Positions 10,913-21,700 of a stretch of 64,000 nt of DNA are shown piece by piece. The DNA comes from Anthoceros angustus (lineage: Eukaryota; Streptophyta; Anthocerotopsida; Anthocerotales; Anthocerotaceae), in assembly GCA_010909165.1 (NCBI GenBank), contig VJWM01000192.1:310001-374000 (forward strand), written 5' to 3'. A program made the position numbers and the translations under genes. Below the pieces are notes generated by a model. The model had not been told where the DNA came from. It did no database searches and was given only the letters and a program-made list of their open reading frames with translations. Every line of letters begins with the position of its first letter. The first letter of the stretch is position 1.

Positions 10913-11917
10913 TGGGCGGGCATCTCTCGGTCCGAGGACCTCCATACCTTGATCGGAGCGAGTCAGGCTGGGCTCTCGGACCTAATCGGGACCCTTAGGT
11001 CACAGTAAAATCGAGCCTCCTCTTCTTTGGCCCTCTTGGCGCCAATTCCTTATTCGCCCTCTTTCTCACAGGGCTCGGAGGGTGAGGGGTTGGGGACCCT
11101 CTTGCCTCTCCCGGTCGGAGGCAGGACCCGGCTCGGTGGGGGCTTGCCGATGGCCTCCGCTCCTTGGGCGGCGTCCTTTCGCCTTCTTCGCCTCCTCGGC
11201 CTCTGCCATCCGTTGGCGAGGCGGCACGCCCGTCAGGGGTCTTGCGTTGGCGGGTGGCACCGTCTTCCGCCTCTTGATCCCCAGGCCAGTCTCTGCTCGT
11301 GGTGGCGGTGTGCAGCCGTGGCTGGAGCCGGCTCATACAGGGCCGCCTCCTGCTGCCTTGGGCTCGGTGGGGGCACCGGAGGAGGAGGCGGGTATGTCCT
11401 CCACACTTCCCTTGGTGGCGAGTCCGTTCAAATGTATGGAGTCAGGAATTCCTCCCGATCGTCTTCCTCCGCTCTCTTGCTCGGACGGGCCGGGCCTTCC
11501 TCACGGGCGCCTTTGCCGGCTCCGCTTCGTGAGGCCCTTGACCCTTCGGGCTTCTTCCCCTCCTTCGGAGGTTGTGAGTGTCCCACGGATCGAGATATGG
11601 GGATAGTCACAGTGGAGGTGGCTTTCGCACCTCGGCATGAGCCTCCTGGCTGAGCAAGGCGAGAGATGATCCTCCCAGTCGGCCCTCTTGCCCATTGCAG
11701 CGATGCGAACACCAATAAATTGTCACCAAGGTGATCCACCTTGGTGAGCAGGTTCCAGTGGACAATGATCACGGCCCTTGCTCACCCTCATCCAACAAAT
11801 CGACATCAGCCCATTGAATTTGGTTGTTCGTTGCGTTCGGCTTGACTTACGCCTTTGCCGCCTCTATCTTTCCTCTTGCCTTGAGGGGCTCCGGTACTAC
11901 GCCCCCAATTTCTTACT
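10912..11917 (-). pseudogene. M unit, copy 2
   Basis: It follows the same ordered landmarks as the other M units and is closest to copy 3, which it abuts head to tail. Minus-strand frames such as 11336-10995 are Arg/Pro/Glu-rich fragments. Differences from copy 3 are mostly one- to few-base gaps. Confidence 0.55.
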
Positions 11918-12907
11918 GTGGGCGGGCATCTCTCGGTCCGCCAGGACCTCCATACCTTGATCGGAGCGAGTCAGGCTGGGCTCTCGGACCTAATCGGGAC
12001 CCTTAGGTCACAGTAAAATCGAGCCTCCTCTTCTTTGGCCCTCTTGGCGCCAATTCCTTATTCGCCCTCTTTCTCACAGGGCTCGGAGGGGTGAGGGGTT
12101 GGGGACCCTCTTGCCTCTCCCGGTCGGAGGCAGGACCCGGCTCGGTGGGGGCTTGCCGATGGCCTCCCGCTCCTTGGGCGGCGTCCTTTCCGCCCTTCTT
12201 CACGCCTCCTCGGCCTCTGCCATCCGTTGGCGAGGCGGCACGCCCGTCAGGGGTCTTGCGTTGGCGGGTGGCACCGTCTTCCGCCTCTTGATCCCCAGGC
12301 CAGTCTCTGCTCGTGGTGGCGGTGTGCAGCCGTGGCTGGAGCCGGCTCATACAGGGCCGCCTCCTGCTGCCTTTGGGCTCGGTGGGGGCACCGGAGGAGG
12401 AGGCGGGTATGTCCTCCACACTTCCCTTGGTGGCGAGTCCGCTCCAAATGTATGGAGTCAGGATTCCCGATCGTCTTCCTCCCGCTCTCTTGCTCCGGAC
12501 AGGGCTTCCTCCTCGGGCGCCTTTGCAGCTCCTCCGGTGAGCCGCCCAGGGCCGCTCTTCTTCCCCTCCTTGAAGATTGTAGTGTCGCCACATGGATCGA
12601 GATATGGGGATAGTCACGATGGGTGGCTTCTGACCTCGACTTGTGAGCCTCACGGGCCGCGAAGGCGATGATCCTTGATCGGCCCTCTTGCCCATTGCAG
12701 GATGCGGGATAAATTGTCACCAAGGTGATCCACCTTGGTGGCATGTTCCGATGGACAATGATCACAGCCCTTTGCTCACCTCCTGTCAAATCGGCATGAC
12801 CCGGCCGTTGGTTGTTATTCGTCGCTTCGGCATTACGCCTTTGCCGCCTCTATCTTTCCTCTTGCCTTGAGGGGCTCACTCGCCCCCAATTTCTTCCTGG
12901 GCGGTTG
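11917..12907 (-). pseudogene. M unit, copy 3
   Basis: The longest remaining minus-strand frame of the M units is here (12695-12003, 230 codons). It is basic, with PVRKRANKEL near its C-terminal end and a segment RDWPGDQEAEDGATRQRK also seen in copy 2. No enzyme motif is present. The composition suggests a disordered, nucleic-acid-binding Gag-like region, but this is inference. Confidence 0.5.
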
Positions 12908-13680
12908 TAAGCCGCCCTCGGGACCTCAGGGTCCACCTCCTAGGATCCTCCGGAGGTTCTTGGATCGGACCTCCTTGTTGGCCCCAGCATCTTGGGCGTA
13001 TTCCACGACAAGTGCAGCGTCATCCAGCGTCCGGACCTCCTGAGGCGTCGGTGCCACTTCTCCACGGGTCCTCCGCCTCCCGCCAGCAGGGGTTGAAGTC
13101 GGGATATCTCTTGGTGACAATGTTGCGCTCCACGGTACGGGGCTCCCACCTCCGTAGCCTTCTTGGGTCCCATCGCCTCCTTCTTCTTACTCCAGTGGCG
13201 GTGTCCATGATTCTTGGCACGATGCTCCCTCTTGGCGCGTTGTTGCTCCAGCCCGCAAGGTGGCAGCGAGGTGCTGAGCATTCGGAGATAAGCGCCCGAG
13301 GCGGGGTTGCGGAGGCGAGGCGCAAAATTGTCTTGAGTCGCCCAGGCCAGCCCTCCCGTCGGCGCGTCGTCGGAGTAGTTCTTGGGCGGGAGGTGCCTTC
13401 CTTGTCATGGCTGCAGTGCATGGCTTACTCTCCTTGCCAAGCTTACTGCAGCCTCGCGCCCGCGTGCTCAGTCTTACGCGCCCGCCTTTGTACTTGGGCG
13501 TGAATACACGCGCACGCCTGGTGGCTGGCACCCTACGGTCTGGTCCATGCATGCGATCCTCCTCCAGTCTCTAGTCCGCGTGGTGCAGGCTTTCTGCGCC
13601 CAAACCCTTAAGTTACTTTACTTGGCGTATTTATCCTATCACGCTCCGGAGTGTGTTAGGACTTACTATGTTTACATGCG
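12907..13680 (-). pseudogene. N unit, copy 2 (first of three in tandem)
   Basis: About 775 bp, from agccgccctcgggacctcag to the sequence tttacatgcggtcaagccgcc that opens the next copy. Minus-strand frames contain NKEVRSKNLRRI at the left end and VERNIVTKRYPDF-like fragments in the middle, matching the N unit at 20900-21700. The right part (cctatcacgctccgg, cttaagttactttacttggc) would be 5' flanking or leader sequence of the coding unit. Confidence 0.55.
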
Positions 13681-14445
13681 GTCAAGCCGCCCTCGGGACC
13701 TCAGGGGTCCACCTCCTGAGGATCCTCCCGGAGGTTCTTGGATCGGACCTCCTTGTTGGCTGCCAACATCTTGGGCGTATTCCACGACAAGTGCGGCTGA
13801 CATCAGCGTCCGAGACCTCCTGAAGGCGTCGGTGCCACTTCTCCACGGGTCCTCCGCCTCCGCCAACGAGGTTGAAGTCGGGATATCTCTTGGTGACAAT
13901 GTTGCGCTCCACGATGAGCTCCACACCTCAAGTAGCCTTCTTGGTCCCATCACCTCCTTCTTCTTACTCCAGGCGGTGTCCATGATTCTTGTACGATGCT
14001 CCCTCTCGCGTTGTTGCTCCAAGCAAGGTGGCCGCGAGTGCTGAGCATTCGGAGATAGCGCCGGGCGGGGTTGCGGAGGCGAGGCGCAAAATTGTCTTGA
14101 GGTCGCCTGGAGCCAGCCCTCCCGTCGGCGCGTCGTCGGAGTAGTTCTTGGGCGGGAGGTGCCTTCCTTGTCGTAGCTGCAGTGCATGGCTTACTCTCCT
14201 TGCCAAGCTTACTGCAGCCTCGCGCCCGCGTGCTCAGTCTTACGCGCCCGCCTTTGTACTTGGGCGTGAATACACGCGCACGCCTGGTGGCTGGCACCCT
14301 ACGGTCTGGTCCATGCATGCGATCCTCCTCCAGTCTCTAGTCCGCGTGGTGCAGGCTTTCTGCGCCCAAACCCTTAAGTTACTTTACTTGGCGTATTTAT
14401 CCTATCACGCTCCGGAATTGTTAGGACTTACTATGACATTTACAT
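13680..14445 (-). pseudogene. N unit, copy 3
   Basis: Second of three head-to-tail N units. The right half (about 14090-14440) is nearly identical to 13320-13680, while the left half carries scattered short gaps and insertions such as extra g or ga in tcctgaggatcctcccgg. The coding frame is broken. Confidence 0.55.
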
Positions 14446-15195
14446 GCGGTCAAGCCGCCCTCGGACCTCAGGTCCACCTCCTAGGATCCTCCGGAGGTTC
14501 TTGGATCGGACCTCCTTGTTGGCCAACATCTTGGGCGTATTCCACGACAAGTGCGGCGCATCAAGCGTCCACCTCCTGCGTCGGTGCCACTTCTCCACGG
14601 GTCCTCCGCCTCCCGCCAACGAGGTTGAAGTCGGGATATCTCTTGGTGACAATGTTGCGCTCCACGCGCGGCTCCACACCTAGCCTTCTTGGGTCCCATC
14701 ACCTCCTTCTTCTTACTCAGCGTGGCGGTGTCCATGATTCGGCACGATGCTCCCTCTTCGCGCGTTGTTGCTCCAGCCCGCAAGGTGAGCGCGCGAGGTG
14801 CTGGCGTTCGGAGATAGCGCCCGAGGCGGGGTTGCGGGCGGCGCAAAAATTGTCTTGAGGTCTGCAGGAGCCCTCCCGTCGGCGTCGTCGGAGTAGTTCT
14901 TGGGCGGGAGGTGCCTTCCTTGTCATGGCCGCAGGTGCTTACTCTCACCTTGCGCTTCCGCTTACTGCAGCCTCGCGCCCGCGTGCTCGGTCTTCGCGCC
15001 CGCCTTTGTACTTGGGCGTGAATACACGCGCACGCCCCGCACCCTACGGTCTGGTCCATGCATGCGATCCTCCTCCCGATCGTCCCGTGGTGCAGGCTGC
15101 CTAAACCGCCCAAACCCTTAAGTTACTTTACTTGGCGTATTTATCCTATCACGCTCCGGAGTGTGTTGGGACTTACTATGACATTTACATGCGGT
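14445..15195 (-). pseudogene. N unit, copy 4
   Basis: Third tandem N unit and the shortest, with many small deletions relative to copies 2 and 3 (for example tcggacctcaggtccacc against tcgggacctcaggggtcc). It ends at acatttacatgcggtcgg, where the sequence switches to an unrelated tail at about 15195. Confidence 0.55.
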
Positions 15196-15229
15196 CGGCG
15201 CCCCTTGACGTGCGATCCGTGGCTCCTCC

Positions 15230-15380
15230 GGTGTACTCGAGATCACAGGACTCACTCACGGAGTGTAGTCCGGAGTATTCGGACCACCTACTTCCTTCGC
15301 CTTATTTTACGCCTCGGACCTCTGAAAAAAAAACAAAACCCAACTTATTTCCTAACCCCAAAGGGAAGTGGTAGCCCACT
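15230..15380. repeat. Element tail with ACTCCGGAGT motifs, copy 1
   Basis: This segment (gtccggagtat, gccttattttacgcctc, aaaaacaaaaccc, acttatttcctaa, aagggaagt) is shared in reverse complement with 25555-25700. After aagggaagt the two loci are unrelated, so this looks like the true end of a mobile element. It abuts copia sequence here and gene A at the other site. Confidence 0.55.
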
Positions 15381-15394
15381 GGCTTCCTGACAGT

Positions 15395-15915
15395 AAGCAG
15401 TTTTCGATACGAAGGTACTCCAAGGAAAGGCCTACGTTTTGGAAGGTCTAAGGATGGTTTAGCTCTCACATCTTATTGCGATGCGGATTGGGCGGGGGAT
15501 CCAAACACCCGGCGAAGTGTAGCAGCATATTGTACTTTTATGGGCAACTCAGCCGTCTCATGGAGCAGCAAAAAATTATCTACCATCTGCTTATCTTCCA
15601 CGGAGGCCGAGTATGCTGCTATGACTCATCTTTCTTGAAATCATCTGAATCACGAAGTTTTCTTAAAGGACTTGTGACTACAATTTGGACCCACACCACT
15701 CACAGGGGTGATAATCAATCTGCCATCGCACTTTCTAGAATCACATGTTTCATGCTCGTTCTAAACACATTGAGATTAGTCATCATTTCATCGCCCGAAC
15801 GGTGAACAAGGAGAGGTAATTGTATCATATGTCCCGACGAGGACAATGTTTACGATCTACTTACCAAAGCACTCTCAAAACACATTAAAAACACACTCTA
15901 GCTGGCGGCATTTGT
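15395..15915 (+). pseudogene. Ty1/copia polymerase C-terminus (RNase H) remnant
   Basis: The plus strand encodes the classic copia RNase H signature: YCDADWAGDPNTRRSVAAY (from 15474), then GNSAVSWSSKKLST, LSSTEAEYAAMTH (about 15593-15630), and after frame changes GDNQSAIALS and HARSKHIEISHHF. The Asp in CDADWAGD, the Glu in STEAEY and the Asp in GDNQS are the expected catalytic residues. Frameshifts after AAMTH and within the S-rich segment break it. Only the last 170 or so codons of pol are present; reverse transcriptase and integrase are missing, and the left end abuts the tail repeat. Confidence 0.85.
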
Positions 15916-16215
15916 CTCATTCTGATGTTTCTACTAAGGGTTCTGCCCATTAGCTAGCCTTGCTGGTTCTAATCCTCCGATTGGGAGTTTGCCTTGTGAC
16001 TTGACTTCACGGTCTTCACGCCTTGTCGATTTTGCAAACTCTTCTCTGAGAGCTGTTCACCCACAGGAGTGTTAGCAACCACCCTAGCAGGCAAGGCAAG
16101 TCTTAGACACAGTGTTTCAAGTTAGCTACTTACAGCCATAATCCACAAGAACTCCTGATTCTGTCATATGAGATGCAGGCTTGCACTTCTCTTTTGTTGC
16201 CTTGGTTTTCTCCTT

Positions 16216-16755
16216 CTACACTTTCTTGCCAGTCTTCACTCCCCACTCTCTTTCCATGTATGTCTCGTCGTCAGAATCCATTGGCAGAGGCACCTTCATG
16301 CAAGCCAACAGTTCCTCCTTCGCAGTGTTGAGAGCCACAGTTCCTACTCCTCTTTTGCCTTCTTGTTCAGTCTCCTTGCATACCATCTTGTTGAACTCCA
16401 CACTAGAAGCAGCGAACACCTGGCGAGGAGTGCCCTTGTCATCGAAGTTCTGGAAGCGTCTAGCAGTTTTGGCTTTGGAACTCTCTGTTGGCAATGGAGC
16501 TCTAGTGGGAGCATTAAAGGATACTAAGCTCGAATCCAGACAGAACATGTTGTGAAGAAAGGACTGGCGTTCCGAGAATTTCCTCACCGGAATCCAGGAT
16601 CTCTCACAGCTCATGCACTGAGACCACAGGCCGAGAATCGAGTCATCTTGAACACGGAGACTCGGTGGCGGCGGTGAGGGCGACGAGAGGAAGATGGCGA
16701 GGATGGTCACCGAGAACAAGAGGAGGAGTAACTCAGTGATGCTTAGTGTTGCCAT
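16216..16755 (-). CDS. Antisense ORF, 179 aa, with N-terminal membrane segment; function unknown
   Basis: From the ATG at 16755, the minus-strand frame begins MATLSITELLLLLFSVTILA, a strong signal-anchor or signal peptide, followed by a Pro/Ser-rich linker and a mixed hydrophilic body with three or four cysteines (LWSQCMSCERSW). I recognise no family. It lies between the copia RNase H remnant and the probable 3' LTR start near 16950, antisense to the element. It could be an antisense accessory ORF of the retrotransposon or captured host sequence. The frame opens upstream to 16938, but the position of the hydrophobic segment favours the internal Met. A further exon downstream is possible. Confidence 0.4.
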   Translation of the reverse strand: MATLSITELLLLLFSVTILAIFLSSPSPPPPSLRVQDDSILGLWSQCMSCERSWIPVRKFSERQSFLHNMFCLDSSLVSFNAPTRAPLPTESSKAKTARRFQNFDDKGTPRQVFAASSVEFNKMVCKETEQEGKRGVGTVALNTAKEELLACMKVPLPMDSDDETYMEREWGVKTGKKV

Positions 16756-16939
16756 GGGACAAAATATAGGCGACAGTGAGCGTCGGAAGAGAGAGAAGGC
16801 GGAGGAGTGTAATAGCAAGTTTTTAAGAGAGGGTTGCATGCCTCTCCCGTGTCCGTGAGTGCAGATACTCGTTTTTGAGACTGTAAAGGACATCTTAACT
16901 ACGCCTCTAGCTTTATTTCCACTTTGAAAATATTTCAAC

Positions 16940-17200
16940 TAAGTGGGAGTATTAGAATATGTTTAAGTCAGTAACTGCTTTGGCAATTATCTACCTAGCT
17001 AGTGGTAGTTTTATATTTTCAGTTTGATCGGTTTAATAACCGAATGAGCCTTTGGCTATATAACACTCTTTTCTTTTCGATACACTTGACCACATCTTTC
17101 GCTTATCCGGATGTACGCGTGCACTTGCTCCACTATCTGGTGTTTGACCACCGCCTAGTGAAGATCCTCACATGGCGTACACTGCACACGAAGTGCGTAG
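16940..17200 (+). mobile_element. Probable copia polypurine tract and 3' LTR
   Basis: The sequence aagtgggagtattagaatatg at 16940-16960 matches the usual copia junction of a purine tract followed by the LTR start, here TATTAG instead of the usual TGTTAG. About 100 bp further on, ttggctatataacactc offers a TATA box. The right end of the LTR is not clear; T-unit sequence is recognisable from about 17205. Confidence 0.5.
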
Positions 17201-17204
17201 GCGA

Positions 17205-18290
17205 CTACCGACGGCCAGCCGGGCGCGCACAATCCCGTGTCGTTGTAGGAAGGAGTCCGTTCCCAAAGGAATAGCGAGCTCCGTTTGCGGCGTTCGAGCG
17301 ATTCTCGTCTTACTTTGCGTCCGTTCAGTCCCAACGCACACATTCATCGATTCACGTCTAACTACCGCGTTCACGCGGCCGGTATGGCCAAGCGTTTAAG
17401 GACCCGTTCGCGTCCGTATCGTTCACGTTCGTCCTCACACTCCTCTGCCTTCTCCACTCACACTACACTTATCGGTCTTAGGGAAAGACGGTTACACAAC
17501 CCCGACCTCCTCGTCGTTGGGCCTCTCGTCCAGACTCTGCCGCCCTCCGAGTCCCTCGGCTCACCGTTCCGGTCCGTTCGGTGGGGCGCGGCTGCAGCGA
17601 GCCGGGTCCCAGTCACCTGCACACCACAACACGTTAGGTCCGTCACGGGACCACGATCAATCTCTCCGGGTATCGTGCACCTTTCGGTGACTCGGGACTC
17701 ACGTTAGCAAGAAGACACACAAGGTGCAGAGCGGCATCAACACCAAGAAAGATGATTTATTCTGCAGCCTCTTATACTACGCCCAAGTCGGCGTCTTTAT
17801 TACACCTATTACGGTGATGGCCATTTCGGTATACCTAATCGGCCGCCTACCATCCTATTCCTCCCCTATCTCCTTCGTCGGTGGGGTGGGAAGGTCCGGG
17901 TTCCCCTTGGGATTGGTGGTCCAATCTCCGTCCCGAAGCGGCGCACCCAATCGGATGATCGCGGGACCCCTCTCTCTCCGGAATCACATCGGGTTGGGCT
18001 CGGCGGTCGGCGGCCGTTACCACAACGTCATCCTCCACAGCCTCCCGTGGGTCCCCTCGGTGGGGCCACCGGCTCTGCTCCCCTAGCGTAAGTCGAAGGG
18101 GCTCCTCCCTTCTTGAGTCAGGACCTCGAGGTCCGGTCTCGACTCAGTCTGAACTCCAGTCAGTCTTATTTCAGTCCGGTGGTGGGTCCGGCCTCGTCTG
18201 GGGTTCGGACCTCTCAGGGGTCCAGTCCGGTCCCAAGCTCCGGACCCCTTATCATGGACCTCGTCTTGCTAGGTCCTCATCCCTACCCAG
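17205..18290 (-). repeat. T unit of the repeated element, copy 2
   Basis: Homologue of 7080-8270 with the same ordered landmarks, including ggccaagcgtttaaggaccc (17386) and cggcatcaacaccaag. It lies immediately downstream (minus-strand sense) of the more complete coding copy at 18.3-21.7 kb. No ORF is claimed. Confidence 0.6.
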
Positions 18291-19900
18291 GCCCTTGTCT
18301 TGGGTGGGTTGGCTCCCTTGCGCCCCTTTCGGGCCGTCACCTCCCTTCTCCGGCGGGTTGCGGTGAACTTACCACAGGGTCCGTTGCGTCTCGCTCCTCT
18401 TGAGGCTCTTCTCCCCGTCGTCTCCAAGCAGGGGCCACTAGAGTCCCTGCCGCCCCATGCCCTTCTTCCCCTCAGGCCTTCCGGTCCGTCTATTTCGGGT
18501 GAGAGGCCTCTACCAGAGCTCGTGGTAATAGGCAAAGTCCGAATCCACTTGTTGGATTGCCTCTTCCACGTGTGCGGGCACCGATACTCCCGCCATAGGT
18601 GCTCGGGAGCGTCTTTGCCCGGCTTGTTGGACCACCTCCCGCGGGTTTGATAGGCTGGGCCGGGCTGCTTCGGCTGCGAGCCTCGGTCACCTCCCATAGC
18701 CGTTTGTTGCTCCACTGCTCCAACTCCTCCCGCTCATTTGCCCGACTTAGGCCAGCGTTCCCCGCCTTCCTCAAGCTGGACCCGGCTTCTTATGCGCTTC
18801 CGGTGCTCTCGCCTCTCATCCCGTCCATTAACTCATCTCCCTCTCAGACGGTCGGGCAACTCTGCGGTGCGGGCTTCCGAGCCCTTCTCCATCTCGGCGG
18901 TCCTGCTCCTGTTCCATCGCCGTCGCCTCCGTCATAGCGGGCGCTCTATTTCCGTTCGCGTTCGCGACCATCCTATGAGACTACCATTCCTCTCAATGGT
19001 AGTTTGAAGCTGCAGCTCCAAGGTCTCCTTGCGGTCTTCCATCTCCTGCCGCTGCTGCTCCACCTCACGGGAGTCCGGAGATCCTCCATCTCCTTGTCGC
19101 GAACTTCCTGGGCCTGGCTGGTCCGCGCTTGCTCCGCCGCCTCCTGCTCCATCTTCAGGCAGAGCTGGAGGCGCTCTATCTCCCGCTCGAAGTCTTGGAT
19201 TCTCTCGTTGAGAACCCCTTGCTGCTCCGACGCGTCTTGAAGTTGTAACTCCAAGGTGTCCTTGCTGTCCTCCAGCTCCTGCCGCCTCCCTTCTACCTCC
19301 TGCTGCGCCACAGGGTCCCGATTTCCTGCCGGCCTCTGTTTCGCACGGCTCGTCGTGCTTGCTCTCTTGCCGCTCGGCCTTCAGATTGGCCGTGGCTACC
19401 CCAGCCGCCTCCCTCCACCGGTTCCGATCACGCCGATAGTGATCGCGGTCGGCCTCCGGCGTTTCCCTTCCTCCTTGGCCACCTTCACAGGCCTCTCGAC
19501 TTGGCTCTGGTCTGGTCGCCGCCTCCTGCTCACAGGCCTCTCGGCCTCCTGCTCACAGGCCTCTCGGCCTCCTGCTGCGCTACCCTCTCACTGCGGAGGT
19601 CCTCGGCCGCTTGGGCCTCCTTAGCTCGCTCACCGCCTCCTCCAAAGGAATTTAGTCCGGTCCTTGCGGATGGACGGACTTCCCCTCTCGGCCTCCGGCG
19701 TTTCCCTTCCTCAATCGGCCGAGCTTGGCCTTCCTCCTTGCCTCCTGGGCCCCTCAGCTGCTCACGGAGGAGTACCATGCGCCTCGGGTGGCTTCTACCT
19801 CCACAGGTCTTCTCGGCCATCCATGAGACCCCAAAGCATACCGTCCATGACGAAGCTGGACCCGCCGTGTTTCTTCCACGGCCAGTGAGGCTCCCACAAA
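18290..19900 (-). pseudogene. C unit: coiled-coil region of the repeated element, best copy
   Basis: The minus-strand frame 19311-18973 begins MAQQEVEGRRQELEDSKDTL and continues with ERIQDFEREIERLQL and MEQEAAEQARTSQAQEVRDK, a clear heptad-rich coiled coil of about 80 residues. Flanking frames are Arg/Glu/Ala-rich. The 24-bp run ctcacaggcctctcggcctcctg is repeated in tandem near 19530-19580. The whole reading frame is interrupted, so the product is probably not made intact. Gag-like proteins of plant elements often carry such coiled coils, but no knuckle or capsid motif is visible. Confidence 0.5.
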
Positions 19901-20900
19901 GTCCGTAGTGGGAGCGGCATTTCATGATCCGAGGACCTCCATACCCCCGAGTAAGTCGGTGGGTTCTCGGACCTAATCGGGACCCTTAGGTCACGAGTCC
20001 GAGCTCCCGAGCTTCACCCTCCTTGGCCCTTTTGGCGCGAGCTCCTTCTCGCCCTTTTTCTCACAGGGCTCGGAGGAGGTGAGGGGTCGGGAGCAAGCCC
20101 TTTTGCCCCTTCACAGCCGGAGGCAGGGCCGGCTCGAGTGCAGGCTGCTGCGGTGTCCTCCTGCTCACAGGCGTCCCTTTCGCCCTTCCTCGCTTCTTGC
20201 CACTCAGGTGGGCGGGGTAAGTCTTGGCACCGTCGAGGTCTTTCGTTGGTGGTCTTGCGTCTCTTGGTTCCCTCAGTCGGCGGCTTGGTTGTGGTGGTGG
20301 TGGGCTATTGGGTCGGGGCCGCCTCTGCTGCTTGGTGCTCGGTGGGGCAGAGGAGGAGGCGGGGATTTCCTCCCATACTTCCCTGGGTGGTGAGGGGGTC
20401 CGTTCCAGACGTATGGAGTCCGGAATTCCCTCCCAGTCGTCCTCCTCCCGGGTCCGTTTGGCCTTCGGGGGTCGGCCTCCCACCTCGGGCGCCCTTGCCC
20501 GCTCCACTTCCGGCAGGGCCTCCAGTCCTTTCCGGAGCGCCCGCTCAAGCTCTCCCTCCTTCAGGAGCTCGAAATGTCCCCATACATGGATCAGGTATGG
20601 GGCGGCCAGTGAGGCTTCTCGGTCCCACGAGCTTGCGGGCCTCACTAAGCCGGGGCGAAGATAATCCTTCCCGATCCGCCCTCTTCCCCAGCGCATGCGA
20701 GAATACCAGCGAGTTATCACCAAGGTGATCCACCTTGGTGGCGAGTTCAATGGACAATGATCCGGGCTACCGCCCTTACTCGGATCGGGTCGGATATCAA
20801 CCGCCGTTGGTGGTCCTCTGCGTCGAGCCTCGGCGCCGCTGTTGCGGCCCTATCTTCCCCGCCTTGAGGGGCTCGGCACCACACCCCTTCTTCCTCCTTT
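19900..20900 (-). pseudogene. M unit of the repeated element, best ordered copy
   Basis: The minus-strand frame 20750-20061 (229 codons) is the longest. It is rich in Arg, Glu and Pro, with a GELERALRKGLEALPEVERA helix and several KR-rich clusters. Upstream it is preceded by LATKVDHLGDNSLVF, whose DNA (tcaccaaggtgatccacctt) is the most conserved mark of all M units and is itself palindromic. No known domain. Confidence 0.45.
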
Positions 20901-21700
20901 GGGCGGTTGTAGGCCGCCTCGGGACCTCAAGGTCCATCGCCTCGGGTCCTCCGGAGGTTCTTGGACCGCACCTCCTTGTTGACCGCCGCCAACATCTTCG
21001 GCGAACTCCCGACTGAGTGACTGCCGAACGTCTGCACTGCCCCGAACACATCCAGGTGCCACTCCTCAACTAATTCTCCCGCTTCCTCCAGCCAGGGCCC
21101 AAAGTCCGGATAGCGCCGGGTCACAATGTTGCGCTCTACGAGGTTCCATGGCTCCCAAACTTCCGCAGGCTTTTTGGGTGCCATCGCCTTCGTCTCCCCT
21201 TGTTGCTGTAGCTGCTGACCGGAGTTCGCTGGCACGATGCGCCCTCCTCGCCGCGTTCGCTGCTCCAACCCCGGCAGTGAACCACGCTCGAAGGTGCTTG
21301 GGCGCTCAAAGAGATAGCGCCAGAGAGCCGGGTTGCGGAGCGCAAGAGACTGCGAGAATTGTCTCGAGGCTGCTCAGCGAAATGACCTTCCCCTTCGCCG
21401 CCGGAGTAACTGGCGGAAGGCGCCTCTTCCACTGTCGTAGCGCGAGTGCATACGACCTTACGCCTCGCTTACTGCGGCCTTGCCGCGTACTACGGCCTTA
21501 CGCGCGCGCGATCATGGCGTGAATACCGCTATAACGGCCTCTGCATACGGCCTGGCCGATGCCCGACCTCCACTCGGGGCCGTCCGTGGCGCCGCCTAGT
21601 CCGCCCTCACGGCTCAACTTCTAAGTTACTGCTGCATTTACTTATCCTGCTTGGACTGGGTGGTGGACTTAACCGTTACCCGGCGTGGTCGGAACAAGGT
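20900..21700 (-). pseudogene. N unit of the repeated element, best ordered copy
   Basis: The minus-strand frame 21268-20927 contains MAPKKPAEVWEPWNLVERN, TRRYPDFGPWLEEAGELVEE and NKEVRSKNLRRT, all echoed in the tandem N units at 12.9-15.2 kb. The upstream part (21.3-21.7 kb) holds the probable leader. The protein is not a family I recognise; the W/D/E-rich N-terminal segment may be a structured capsid-like or dimerisation region, which is speculation. Confidence 0.45.

Noticed and set aside
12907-15195. CRISPR-like or satellite array
   Set aside because: The tandem units are about 760 bp with coding-type content, not short repeats with spacers; the genome is eukaryotic.
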